NCBI GenBank assembly: GCA_038093515.1
Contig: JBBPSI010000152.1
Span: 1-62,372 of the forward strand
DNA length: 62,372 nt
From: Butyriboletus loyo
Taxonomy: Eukaryota > Basidiomycota > Agaricomycetes > Boletales > Boletaceae
Direction of reading: 5' to 3'
Part shown: piece after piece, positions 33,933 to 45,870 of the stretch
Position numbering within the stretch: position 1 is the stretch's first letter
Layout: each line of letters starts with the position of its first letter
Position numbers and translations under genes: made by a program
The notes under the pieces: generated by a model
Told to the model about the DNA's origin: nothing
The model's input: only the letters and a program-made list of their open reading frames with translations
The model's database searches: none

Positions 33933-36900
33933 TTAGTATTGCGCTGCTGGGGGTGGCGGAGGGGGAGGCCGGACATGGCCATGAACAGGAGCGGGCGACG
34001 TCACCGCCCGTGTATCATATCCCAGCCCAGCATCGAACGGGGAAAATGGCCGTATGTTCAGGTGAGGGTTAGACACCGGATGGGCTATCCGCGCCGGCAC
34101 GGGCGTGAGAACATCGAGTGCGCTAGCCAAACCCACACCTAGGCTATCGTAGTACCGTCCGCGTAGATCAGCTTCTTGTGTTTCTTGAATGTATTCTGTG
34201 GGAGGACGTGGCATCAATGGAGGTGGTGGCGCCGAGCTCGTAGGGGTTGCAGCAGCATACGGGTGGCGGGACGGGGTTGCGTCTACTGCGTGGCCGTTGG
34301 CCGATGCCTGTTCCTCGGCTTCGTACTTGGCACGTAGTTGCGCCTTCTCCTCAGCCGCTGTCAACGGCTTAAAACCGTTCACCGTGGGCGGGACGGGTGG
34401 GGCGCGAGTGCCGTTGACACGTGAGGGTGTCCGTGAAACCATCGATCGTTCCTGTTCCTGTTGTTGCTGTTGCTGCTGCAGAAGAAGTGCAACTCTGTCC
34501 TGCTCTTCGAGCCTCCTTCTCAAGATCTCCTTCTCCGACAACCTACTCTCTTCAGGCGGCGGGCCAGCATACGAGGGCGCCTCTAACACCTGCGACGGGG
34601 GCGAAGGGGGCTCTTGACCCTGTGCCTGTGCCTGGGCAGCGTGGGCTGCAGCGTCCTGGGCTTCATGATGTCTCCTCAACCTCTCTTTCTCGTTTAGGTA
34701 GTGAGGTTGACTGCTGCTACCCGACAAATCAAACGGAGGCGGCATGTCCGACCCGCCCGCATGGCCCTGTCCGTCCGGCTGTGGGTACAGACTATCATAG
34801 TCCACGGGTGCAGTAGCCCCAGCCGAGGAGCCAGTAATGATACCATCCCTGGACCCAAACTGTGTGTTCTGGTTCCGGTCCACAGCGAGCTTGGCTTCGT
34901 GGTAACGCTTCAGCGCCGCTTTTTCTTCTTCAGCCGAAGGATAGTGGGGTATCCGCGAGATCGACGATGGAGGAGAAGGTGGCGCGACCCGGCTGTTGGG
35001 CATGCTAGAGCCGTTATTGGCGTTGGACGATATAGATGAGACTGCTTGTTGATACAAGACGACTCCAGCTGGGATGGCGGGGCCCGGCACGACGCTGGAC
35101 GAGAATGACTTGTCGCGGGGACCCGGAGAGTTCGCCTCTGAGCTGCTGCGGCTATGGATAGATGGCGAGGAGACTCCATACGCCTGAGTACGCTTCGCAG
35201 TTGCCTGAGCATGTTCAAACAATCTGATTTTTTCTATTTCCGCCGTTGGCCAAGCGGATGACTTCTTGGATGAGGGAGTGGTGACAGGATTCACACCAGA
35301 CGGGATCTGATTATCAGTCAGTTCGCATGAAACACAAGATCAAGTGAAGAAAGTGTCAATCTCACATCGCTAGCCGCTGTTGCATTCGCCATCAGAGCTG
35401 CCCCTTGTACCACTTTCACTTTCGCAACGGCATCCTCGTACAGCATTTTCTTCTCGTCTTCAGCAGTAGGATACCCCTTCTGCGTGGCGCGCGAAGGAGG
35501 CGTCGTCGGTGGTATAACCCTTGACACCTGAGGGTTGATCCCCTCAGCGGCGTCCTTCTCACTGATATTCGTGATCGTCAACCGGTTCTGAGCGTTTGCA
35601 CTCGGTCGTCTTCGTCCCGGCCGCGGCTCAGCAACGCCATGGCCTCCCTCTGCACCAGCGCCACCCAGGGGGGAATCTTCTTGGATACCTCCCAGTCCAC
35701 CTCGGGAAGTTGGTCGGTTCGAAGAACCGTATCCAGGATGGTCAATGGTCCCCGCCACTTTCGCTTTAGAACCACCGACAAGAGCTCCAATTTCGTCCGC
35801 GTCTAGTTGTGCGTTTGCAGTGCCATTGTGTCCCGTCGGTGCGGTACTGTACTGAACGGACTGTTTGGGCGGTGCAGGTGGAGAGCGGGCGTTGGTGCTG
35901 AATTCGTTGGCACCCCAGAGGGAAGCGTTTTGGTTGTAGGACTCGGCTGTCAGTGGTCGAGAGGTAGTGATAGGTACAGTCGCTGCCGGGCTCGAGGGTG
36001 AGGTTACACATAGACTGGGTGCATGGCCGATGCGTCTGTGAAAGCCAGCAAGAAGGGTTAATCAACATAATATATGGGGAGAAAAGAGTCCTAACAACGC
36101 ACCTGATAGCTTCTTCAGATACGTTCCTACAATCAGGACAATTTGTCAGTCGACCCTATGCTCGGATGGAGTTAGAACCGAGTCTACTCACCGAGGCCAA
36201 TTTGACACAATGACAGGCAACTCCATCATGATACTCTGCATCGACCCAATCCACGCCCTCACAATGACGACATAAGTAATGTCAATATGTCTCGCCGCAT
36301 TCAACGTGGTCGTCGTGTGTGTATTAGGGATTAAACACCCCAACTCGGCTTTGTGTTGTGTGCCATTATACAATGTCACGTTCAGCGGGACCTTTTGTTC
36401 GCCAATGTTAGCTACCTTGGCTTGAGGCCCACTCCGTCTCGAAGTTGCCTGAGGACCGGCATGAAAGATGGTGGTTTCTTTCAACGTGAACTCGAATCCA
36501 CGAAGCACGACAGGGTGGACGGCATCAGATTTGAGAATTGCCGTGACGGAGACACGATCGCCGGGTCCATAGCATGTTCGTCCACGGTCAACGGTGAGAT
36601 GGACCCCTTCTTGATGGACGGAACGTGATTCGGGCTGTGAGTAGACCGGCCAAGTGGAGTGTAGCTCATGTTTGTCAATTATGATCGTTGTTGCTTGTGA
36701 TATGACAGCCGTTTTGCGACGGCGAAAGAAACCACTGGAAGTGGTTAGAGAGGAAAAAAATTATCGAGTAGAGTACTCACCTTTTGCTGAGTATGCATAC
36801 TGTTGCGACAAGTTCGTATCGAATACCAGCTATAGGGAACATTCCGATGACATGGGGTGGAAGGAAAGCTACACGAGAAATTGGCTTACCACCTCTCTCC

Positions 36901-37655
36901 AACGCAATACTAGGCGGTATGGACTCCGGAATCCGAATCAAGAAAGGAAGATCTTGCTATCATCATCTCGTTATCAGCAACGCCCAAGCACAGAAACGAC
37001 ATATCGTCGCGCACAGATTGTAACACAGAGTAATCTTCACTCGATTGCCAAAGTGAGATGGGGCTAGGGCCGACATGGTCAAAGTACGAATTCGCTTGGC
37101 CTCCGCCTGGAAGTGTCTCGATCTTCTTGAGCTCAACGCGTACCCATTTGGCTTTGGCGCCTGCGGGCCCCACGCGGACTTCGACAGCCTACCACGCATC
37201 GTGGAACAAGGGTTTGGCAGGTCAGATTATAATTGTCGGTCGTGGTTTATAATTTGAATAAAAAGTGACAATAATAACGAAATTGAAAGTTGATTGGATG
37301 ACGTAGGGGATGGAAGTGGGTCAGGAGCAAGCGTAGAGCCTGTCGAAAAAGAACAAACGTACCCCTTTGACTGCAGCCTGTGGCCGGTCCCTGACGCCGG
37401 GTGGAATTCCAGGATAGCCTAACCACCGTGTATTGTACGCCAGTCACCCCAAAGACACGTGCGAGGTTCAAAAAAAACATTGCCCAACGCAGCCGCAGAG
37501 GCAAGACAACAGGTACAAAATGTCAACATCCAGAAAAACCCAAGGTGCAATGAACTCACCGACTACAAAGTCGACGTTGGGAGGTGGTTGGAGGGCACTT
37601 GATTGCAAAACCACGTAAGTCAAGAAGGAGGTAATTTGAGAGAGATCGCTCGCAC
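33933..37655 (-). CDS. arrestin-like protein with long Pro/Gln-rich C-terminal region
   Basis: Multi-exon gene. The 5' exons give PPPNVDFV, GYPGIPPGVRDRPQAAVKG and VEVRVGPAGAKAKWVRVELKK, then GGGQANSYFDHVGPSPI, ELHSTWPVYSQPESR, GPGDRVSVTAILKSDAVHPVV, LRGFEFTLKETTIFHAG and HTTTTLNAARHIDITYVVIV: an arrestin N domain followed by an arrestin C domain. The last exon (35294-33933) is disordered, with repeated AEEEKAALKRYHEAKL-like charged helices and a Gln run near 34460. Fungal arrestin-related proteins recruit ubiquitin ligases to plasma-membrane transporters; usually through PPxY motifs, which I did not find in the parts read. The start is uncertain; exon 1 lies near 37560-37660. Intron junctions such as DFV|GYPG keep frame. 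Confidence 0.8.
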
Positions 37656-38173
37656 ATCCTAACGCTAGACATCTTTCCTGCAAGAGTCGGCTCTCCTAGC
37701 AGTCCCGAGAATATTAATCTTGCGTACCACCCGGAACAGGGCAATGAAGAAGCGTAAACGGCGAGTAGAAACAACGAGCGTTTGGGGAAAAGAGAAAGCA
37801 GGCACGAGAGTTCGTTCGTCGGACGGTCCTTCGGAATACGTACGAGCAACCTGCTGGTAGCTAAACAACGAAGTCGCTGCGTGTGAGTGTCGAGCTTCAA
37901 GTGCTCATCGCCTCAGAGACCCTACGGTGTTGGACAGATGGAAGATAAGTGAAACGGCTTGATGGAAGATCGCTGGGTCCTAACTCAACGTCGCATGTCG
38001 ACTTTTTCCAGCTGACAGGCCCGCGCCCGCCGGCGGCACAGCCCTACTCCTCCATCATTCCCAGTGTTAATTGATCCGACCTCATGTTCAACGAAATAAA
38101 AATATCAGCAGAAACTACGTCCAGATGCATGCGAACAAGGATGAGCGTTATGGAGAGACTACAACGTGCTGGA

Positions 38174-40297
38174 TCAAAACTTGAATTCTTTGCCCTTCTT
38201 CATCTCCCGTTCCTTGTCCATCTTTTGTTTCTTCTTCGCCATCTCCTTTGCCACCATATCCGAAAAGTCTTCTTTCGATCCGGCAACACCAGCTGATCCA
38301 CGCGAGTGCTGTTCGTACTTCCGGCGGAGTTCCTCTTCCGAGAGCCCCTCCAGCTCGGTGGCGTCCAGCGAAACCTCCACGCCATTTGCTTTCCGCTACA
38401 ATATCACCCACTCGTCAACCGAGAGGACCAGAATATCGAATGCAAACATACCTTTGTCCCTCTCTCGTCTCCCAAGACGGGTATAGGCGCTCCAGACGAT
38501 CCAGTAACAGCAGCAACATCGTATCCTCGGTCGCTTCCCATAAGACCCCGCAACGATGTTTGCTTCTCTGGAACAACGTGGTACAACGAACGTGGACCTG
38601 TATCTTCCTCTCTCTCCCTCGGTGGTGCTGTCTTCCGGAGCTCCAAGAAATCGGGGGTCTCGAGTCCCCCTGCAACAGTCGATACGACAGACGTGAGACC
38701 TGAGGGCGTTTCCAGACCCGAGGGTGTCTGCAAGCCATCTGTATGGGCAGCTGCCTCGGGTGCTTCTTCGACTTCCGACTCTGATTCTTCTTCCTCCTCT
38801 TCTTCCTCTTCTGCAAGTCGTTCACTAAGTATTACGCCCGCTGCATTAGGGTTGGTAATAGGTGCTTACCTTCTTCGGGTTCAAGTTCACCCCACGTATT
38901 TTTGTCAATTGGTTCGCCAATCTGTGAGAATCGTATTACGTGAATGAACAGCATCGTAGTTCCGATCAATCCATGTACGTACGTTAACGTCACTAACTTT
39001 GGGCAAGACGCCAAAGACATCACCATAAAGTGGTCGGTTGTATTCGTCTAGAGGAGGCTTGCCCCAACCACCTGGATGGAAACCCCACTGCGCGCCTTCT
39101 GGTATGGGCGCGTTCAAACCTGGTATGCGAAGTGTTGGATAACTCGGCGGGGGGCCGAATCGCTGCATGCTGATGAGCCATGGGGGAGGTGCTAGGGGTG
39201 GGATGGACAAGGCTTCCACGAGCTCGGGTGACAAATCGCCAGGGCGCTTCTCCTTTAATGAGGTCTCAAACTCTTTGCCCTCGTAGTACCTGTGCAAGAA
39301 GGCAGCCCAGGTCGATATATCACCATGAACGAAACGAGGGCGCACTCACATTTCCCCGAAGCCTGTGGTGACAGGCTTCGTTGCAAACTTGAAAAACGCA
39401 TCGTGCAGTTTCTGATAGTCAATATCAACCTTTCCCATCTTGGGCTGAACCCGCTCCCTCGTCTTCGCTTTGAGTGACATATTCGCTTCTTTCTCTTTGA
39501 TTGCATCCCTCATTGTGGCAATGCCAGTGTCTGCGATATATGCCGGTAACTGGAATGGTGGTTTCTCGATACCTCTCTTGCCCTGCAGATAATCCCTCTT
39601 GGCACTCCAGTGGGCGGGGATAGGTACGGTATTCCTATAACATTTGAGATGCAAAAGTAATCTTGGATCCGCGGCGGAAGGGTCAGTCCACTCGACTGCT
39701 TCGGGTTTCGGAACGAGTTGTTTGAGTTCGGCGATGGTAAGTCTGGAGAGTTTACGTTGCTTCTTTTTCGAAAGAGGTTTTTTGGGAGCGTCTGAGTTAT
39801 CCGAACCTGCGTCGGAAGCCATATCGTCGTCCGAGTAAATAACTTCTCCTTTGGTGGGCTCGGAGTTTTTAACCTAGACGGAAGGGAATCAATCTGGTAT
39901 TCCCGGAAGATTGGGTATTGCAGATGACGCACCTCCGAGTAGTCGGTGGGAGCCTGGAACTTGGCAAAGATGTCGGAAAAGGCCTCGAAGGCCGGGTCTT
40001 TGCTATCCAGCTGCTCAACCACGTACTCGACATTGTCACTAACAAAGTCTCCTGAGCGCTCTCTTTTCACGGAGACGTCCCCATTCGAGGCGGTACCATC
40101 TAGTTCCTGCATGAACCATCAGCCACCTTGAACGAGCAACACACTGATAGGGGAGAGGGACTCGCCGGTGTCGTCTGATTCGAGGCAGCAGTAGTCTTCT
40201 TCTGCTTTGCCTTGGCGCGGCGTAGCTGGTTTTTCGATTTAATGGCCTTTGCGTTTGTAGCAGCAATTTCGATTATACCATTCACTGCAGAAGGCAT
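38174..40297 (-). CDS. CUS1: splicing factor 3B subunit 2 (SF3B2/Cus1)
   Basis: U2 snRNP component that helps bind the branch point. Start ATG 40297 (MPSAVNGIIEIAATN), then a Lys-rich segment. Exon 39822-39346 carries the DUF382 block: LTIAELKQLVPKPEAVEW, DPRLLLHLKCYRNTVPIP, HWSAKRDYLQGKRG, PPFQLPAYIADTGI. The next exon gives YEGKEFETSLKEKRPGDLS and the PSP domain, WGFHPGGWGKPPLDEYNRP with LYGDVFG. An acidic/Ser stretch follows (about 38830-38750), then LETPSGLTSVVS and RSLYHVVPEKQT, and the final exon EVSLDATELEGLSEEELRRKY ends GKEFKF. All regions characteristic of SF3B2 are present and no break is seen. The gene is divergent from BuGZ with 202 bp between starts. Confidence 0.9.
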
Positions 40298-40499
40298 AGT
40301 TTTGTGTTTTGCGGACGTAAATGACGAGCGAGTTCCCGACGTCGAGGGAGACTTGCAAACAACGAATTTCTTTACGTAAGTCGATGGAGGAGTCACGGGG
40401 TCAAACAGCTTTCCCACGCCCCAGCCCGAGCGAGTCTCCGAAGCGCTTCCTTTGTCCGCTTTTTTTTCCGCAACCGCGTTACTCCGCTACAACGACCAG
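40298..40499. promoter_or_regulatory. shared divergent promoter region of SF3B2 and BuGZ genes
   Basis: Only 202 bp separate the two start codons. The stretch has CT-rich tracts but no canonical TATA box that I can identify. Both neighbours are conserved nuclear proteins, so co-regulation is plausible; this is an inference from spacing alone. Confidence 0.45.
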
Positions 40500-42030
40500 A
40501 TGGCAAAGAAAAAGAGCAAGCAGGTCAGTCCATCTCACAGTCCATCAAAGTTAGTCAAAGCTCATCCGATTGACTGCTAGATCATTCGGCCATGGTGCTG
40601 GTATTGTGAACGAGAGTTCGAGGACGAGAAAGGTGCGTTTTCTCACTGAATACGAGCGCCAACCTGACTCACACTGCTGTAAAGTTCTCATGCAGCACCA
40701 GAAGGCAAAGCATTTCAAGTGCAACATGTGTCCTCGTCGCTTGAACACCGCAGGAGGTCTTGCAGTTCACATCCAACAAGTCCATAAACTCGAACCTGAA
40801 AAGCAAGCATATTTTCTTGCTTTCCAACCGTCACTGGTCTTACATCCATATTTCTCTTGTAGCCTCCCACGAATTGAGAATGCCCTTCCTGGTCGTGATG
40901 GCTACGAAGTTGAAATTTTTGGCATGGAGGGTATACCCGCACCCGACGTAGCAGACTATAAACGTCGCAAAGAGATAGAACTGGGCCTTGCGGCAGGTTC
41001 AATTTCTCAACCACAGCCCAAACGACCCAAAGTAGAGAATAAGCTTTTGTCAGAAGAAGAACTTCGTGCTCAGCTTGAAGCCCATAAAGCGCTCATGGGC
41101 GCTGGTTCCGGTGATGCTACTTCGGCTACTGCACCGAATGCGTCTGAGGGTGGAGCAGTGTATGGCGCACCACCTCAGGCATATGCGGCACCTCCCATGT
41201 CTGTCATGCCAACGCCATCCCCTGGGATAGTTCCAGGTGCGCCACACGTTCCCTTCATCCCTCCAGGAGGTGCACCTCCCACAGGGGTATTCCCAGGTGC
41301 GCCACCTCCACTCCCTCTCCCCTTCCTTGGTGTACCTGGTATACCCAATTTTCCACTTGGGTAAGTCCATACCTCACTTATAAGGTTTGTCTGGATCTTG
41401 TTTAATCGATGCTGACAATTTTCTTCCGCCTCGTATTCGTGTAACATGATAACATCTAGACATCCACCGCTTGGGTTTCCGATGCCCCCTCCAGGCGTGA
41501 TGCCTCCCCCACCTGGTATGCTTCCTCAAGGTACGCTTCCCTTCACACCAGGCATGTCTCGTCCGCCGCTCGGGCCGCCTCCGGCATTTATCCCTGCTGG
41601 TTCGCCTTTCCCCGCCTCTGGCATAAATGGAGCAGGGACGCCAACCATCCCTGTCGTGGGGAGTGGCACGCCCACACCAGTGCCGCAGACAAAACCGGTT
41701 CATCCCGCTGGGTCGTTATCTGCCCCAAATCAGCCACCGCCCCTTGTACTTCCAAATGCAACCATGGAGCAAAAATATACACCATTTAAGAAAAGGACAG
41801 AACTCAAGTATGCAGATCCCAATTTCTCTCCCGTACGTTTCCTTCCTTTATTTAGCCTCAATCGATGCTAATTCTTGTACGTTACACAGGAAGAGAAACG
41901 TACACATACAGCTAGATATTACTTTGCCAAGGAATCGACAAACACTGCGTCATCACCATCAGTAGTTGCAGGTCTTGCTCCGGAGGAAATGAGAGGGAAG
42001 AAGCGTGCGAGAGCCGAGGATTTCCTCTAG
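40500..42030 (+). CDS. BuGZ/ZNF207-like zinc-finger protein
   Basis: Six exons: 40500-40523, 40581-40632, 40685-40802, 40863-41360, 41460-41832, 41890-42030. The first exons join to MAKKKSKQIIRPWCWYC and two C2H2 fingers (CWYCEREF...HQKAKH; CNMCPRRLNTAGGLAVH), then ENALPGRDGYEVEIFGMEG, a signature of ZNF207. The long Pro/Gly/Met-rich middle is low complexity and the end is KKRARAEDFL. In animals BuGZ binds Bub3 and microtubules and phase-separates, and it also affects splicing; the fungal role is inferred. I did not find a clear GLEBS motif. Intron 3 (40803-40862) appears to use a GC-AG pair, because no GT donor keeps LEPEN in frame with LPRIENAL. Confidence 0.85.
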
Positions 42031-43063
42031 GTTGTTTCCTGCGTCGGTCTTGGTCTTCTTTGCGAACGTTGCAGGTCGCGATGAGTGGATGGTTTTTTGC
42101 AGGTTTCTGGCTCAGGACATGTCATCGAGAGAAAGAGAGAGGAGGGTTGAGGATAGGAACCGTTGTGTGTGAATGATGAATGATGGAGACTTGATGACAC
42201 AGTCCGTCCCATCCATCTCTACTATCCTCTATTCCCGAGCTTTCCGTACTCATCTGATCTTCTTCGCCTTTTCTTCCTCGACCACCAACTCCCCCAATGG
42301 CTCGTTGTCAAATGACATGAGCATAATGCTCGATGAAAAAAGAAAGACATGTACAATCATGTGGTACGGACCTCGAATTTTCCATCGTCTATCTCACGTC
42401 TCCTTTTCCCCATAATTAACCTTGGTACAAGCGGATGAACGTCATCATGCGTTACGTTGTGTGACACGGTCGGTTCGTTCTTTATTATGCTCCCCCCTTT
42501 CCCCTCGCCTTCTTCCCCCGATAGATCGATGTTTTCGTTATCTTTTTTTAATATGAATATACCACTGTACAGTTCGTTGTGGACCGTTAGGAATGTCTGG
42601 CCCTGCGGCACAACTCAACTCTTCATGGGGGGGTCCTTTGTCTTGGCAAGTCGGTGCTCCCCTAGCTGCTGATATCGACAAGTACGGCGCAAACTTTTGC
42701 AACTTTGTCCGAGTTTCCGAGTCTGGTCGACGAACGCCGTTTTTACCGTTCCAAAGAGCGAGCGCCGGTCTCACTCTCACACCCGCACATCGTTGCCGTT
42801 ATTTATTGAAGAAACGAGACCATGTCTCGGTATGTACCCCAAGTTGTTTCAGCCAAAAAAAAAAAAACAATCAGGCCACGAAACCGGCCCTTTGGAGCTA
42901 ACGTATTTAACCCTCAGGGGCCTAGGGGCGAGCCTTCACGCCGAAGAACGAAGAACGAACAACAACCAACCAGAATCACAAACGAACTTAAACGACGACG
43001 ACAGATCCGACAACATGCCAATACATTACAACATCCAAGTACATACAGCCAGATCCCAGCTGC
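42031..43063. other. intergenic between convergent BuGZ and CMR1 genes
   Basis: About 1 kb between the two stop codons. Several frames of 60-150 codons overlap on both strands (for example 42593-42901 and 42697-43155) without family similarity. Nothing else recognised; presumably 3' untranslated sequences. Confidence 0.45.
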
Positions 43064-45379
43064 TTACTCCAAATCGGGCGGCGCCCACAACACACAGCGC
43101 CCGCTTCCATTGCCCGTCGCACACCGCTCGACAACGCTCGGATGTGAACACGTGACAGCCTGAGTCGCAGTGATCCTACATAGTAGCGTCCAGATCGGAT
43201 CGCTCGCTCGATGAGACGAAGGCGTCTAAAAAAAAAAAAGATGAATGAATGGGAGACATACCACTCTGGGTCTGACAACTTGGCGACGAGTTCCCCCTGG
43301 ATAGTCATTCAGTAAATGGGCAATCGGAGGTATGAATGTCAGTGGGTACCCAGACGTCTCGAGTCGATGGAAAAGACGTACTTTGCAGGAATAAATCTGG
43401 AGGGAGTGATCCATGTTCGCGACCTGATGTACATCACGTAGGTCGGTATGATGGCTCAACCATGTTTATTCGATGGATGCTACGTACCGTGAAATGGGGG
43501 TAGACATTCGGGTTGGGGCTCCATATGGCGCGCAGAAGCGTCAACCATTTCCCCTGAACACAAGCGTCAATCACCGGTCTCCAACGTTAGAAACAAGCGA
43601 ATGCCTGCTGCTTACAGTCTGACAATTGTGTCTTATTCGACTGAATGGCGTAAATGCAGGGAAGACGGGAGAAGAATCGTACTTCCCCGCGTCGAGCTCC
43701 CAAACTGCCCGTCAACATCGTCAGCACTAAACCAGCACGAACTGTCGAGCCTGTACCCACTCCTCAAGGTGTCGTCGTAACTGGTGCTCACGATACTTCG
43801 CCCTCTGGGATCCCAGTACGCCGAGGTGACAGATTTTCCGTGAGCGTGCTCGCCGCGAAGTGCGCCGCTCCCTTTTTTCGACTCGATAAATTTCTGGATC
43901 CTATCAAAGTCGAATTCGAGGGGATCAGAAGAGGGATTTGAAGGGGAAGATGGTGGTGAGGATGAGGGTGAAGTGGCACCACCACCTCCATGTTTTCGGG
44001 TCGTGAGGGCATCTAGTTTTCGAGTGTCCCATATCCTGCGCCCGCAAGTTGATCAAGGATGAGAGACGAAATGCGAATTCTCTTACTTTAAAGACCGGCT
44101 GTTTGAAGCCGTCAAGATCAGATGGGGACTAGTTGGGTTTATGCTGACACTCCCTATTTTTTGTTCCGACAGCCCGTACCAGCGAGCACGACTGGGACCT
44201 TCCCGAAGATCTAAATGGGTCACGCCTCCAGAGGCATCGGATATCCACATTTCATGCCCGGAAGGGATCAGTTCAAGAGAAGTGATCAGGGCGTCCGAAG
44301 AAGAGTATATTTGATGGGAAATGCCTGAGACAAAAGAAAATTGTCGAATAGTACAATCGTAAGATGTCGTGTATAACTGGTGGTAGATGATGAGAAAAAG
44401 TGATTACAGGCTGAGATGGAGCAGACCTACGCTATGTGAGTCTATTGGGTCTATCCTTATAGACGAAATGGAGGATTTGGCGGTGGCAGGCCAGTGTTGC
44501 TGAAGACGCCAATACTTACCCCCTGACTCTCCATTAGCATGGGTAACATCGTCGTCTTCGTCTGCCACTTCCTCAGTGGGGGCCCGTGCATCCCAAATGC
44601 CAAGTTGCCCGTGCTTGTCTATGAAAGTGTCATGAGAGAGACAAACCAAGCCCAATTCGTTTACCTCCAAAAAATATCAGGTCCTTGGTGGGTTCCGGAT
44701 GATATATCGCACAATAGACACGATCTTGCGTCACTTTTGCTCTCGAAATAATTTTCATCTTTCCAAGCCTCTTCCTCAGCTCCTGCACGTCCTTCTCGTC
44801 ACGTTTGTCGCCTTCATATACCCATGCATCCACGTTTCCTGTACTCCTCGGAATAGATTTGTTCGTGATGGCCTGCAGCGAACGTCGTAAAGCGCTCATC
44901 TCTTCATCTACCAGTTCCTCGGATGACGTGAGCACGGCGAGGTTAAGATCCTGCGCCCTGGGACGCTTCGCCAAACGCGCCTGCTCTTCTGCCAAGATAC
45001 GTTCCTCCTCCTCCTTCAATTGGCGCTCCTCAGCTTCGGCCATGCGCTTCCGTTTCTGCGCATGGGTCTCATTGGGGTCGACCACGTCTTCAACTTTCCG
45101 TAGGCGTGCACTCTGTCGACGCGGCGGCGCTTCCTCTGTCCATTCGCGCTTGATCCTCTTAGCGGCCGGAATTGGCTTTGCTTTAGGTTTTGGAGCGGGC
45201 CTTGGCTTGGTTGGCACGCCGAGGGTCGCGACGGCATCCTTGAGCTCGAGTTGTTCCAAAAGAGCACGATTGCGGGCAATGTTTGCCTCGCGTTCTTTTT
45301 CGCTGTATCGAGTCGTGTTAGATACGCTGGTATCATGCGTTGCCGGGGCGATTGCTTACTAGGCTGATATTTCTGTCAT
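43064..45379 (-). CDS. CMR1: CMR1/WDR76-like DNA-damage-binding WD40 protein
   Basis: Start ATG 45379: MTEISAY joins over a short intron to EKEREANIARNRALLEQLE. A charged N-terminal part (AKRIKREW, RRQSARLRKVEDVVDP, QKRKRMAEAEERQLKEEEE) precedes the propeller: KVTQDRVYCAIYHPEPTKD, LIFFGG, then HGQLGIWDARAP, KYWRLQQHWPATAKSSISS, DPIDSHSV. Near the 3' end NMDHSLQIYS and GELVAKLSDPEW lead to VTCSHPSVVER and TGNGSGRCVLWAP, with TAA at 43066-43064. Yeast Cmr1 binds chromatin and collects in stress-induced nuclear foci with chaperonin and proteasome factors; WDR76 is the mammalian counterpart. Numerous small introns lie between 43100 and 44700, and not all junctions were resolved. No break detected. 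Confidence 0.85.
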
Positions 45380-45870
45380 TTATCGTTCGTTCCCGAGTTT
45401 AAAGTTGGCACAGATTCAGTGTAGTACGATGGCTGGGAAATGAAACGCGTCGCGTTATGTCACGGTCACGTTGGCCTATGGTCATCAAGTGGCCTCACTT
45501 GAACTTGAACTTGGTTAGCGGTACGCGCTCTTGACAAACGACCATCCATCATCAAACGTCCTCCATACCGTTTTGAACTTGCGTCATGTCGATCGGATGT
45601 TCCAGGACCGAGGCATGGATGTACACTACTCCGAACCTATACTACACAGTCCGGACTCAGGCTCGTGCCAGCTCAGCCGGAGCGTACAGGGGACCCGAGA
45701 CTTCAAAAATGACTCTCGAAACGGGACCACGGTACAGTCAAGTTGATCAGCAATGACATGCAAACGAGACCATGATGGCTCCAAATCGCCATTTTTTTCA
45801 TATAAAAACTAGTAACTCCACATCCATGTGCAGTCGCAAGTTATACGTCCACGCAAAAGTCCTTTGTGTC
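45380..45870. repeat. duplicated 3' flank of the sedolisin gene, copy A
   Basis: From about 45510 the sequence resembles about 55470-55760, which lies just downstream of the intact sedolisin gene; the shared start is around GACAAACGACCATCCATCAT. It shows that the sedolisin duplication included several hundred bases of 3' flank. No gene recognised. Confidence 0.5.

Noticed and set aside
34189..35039. Plus-strand frames of 112-142 codons over the arrestin last exon
   Set aside because: They are shadows of the GC-rich, disordered coding exon on the minus strand.
42593..43155. Overlapping plus frames downstream of BuGZ as a gene
   Set aside because: They overlap each other in different frames, include homopolymer A runs, and partly cover the 3' end of CMR1 on the opposite strand.
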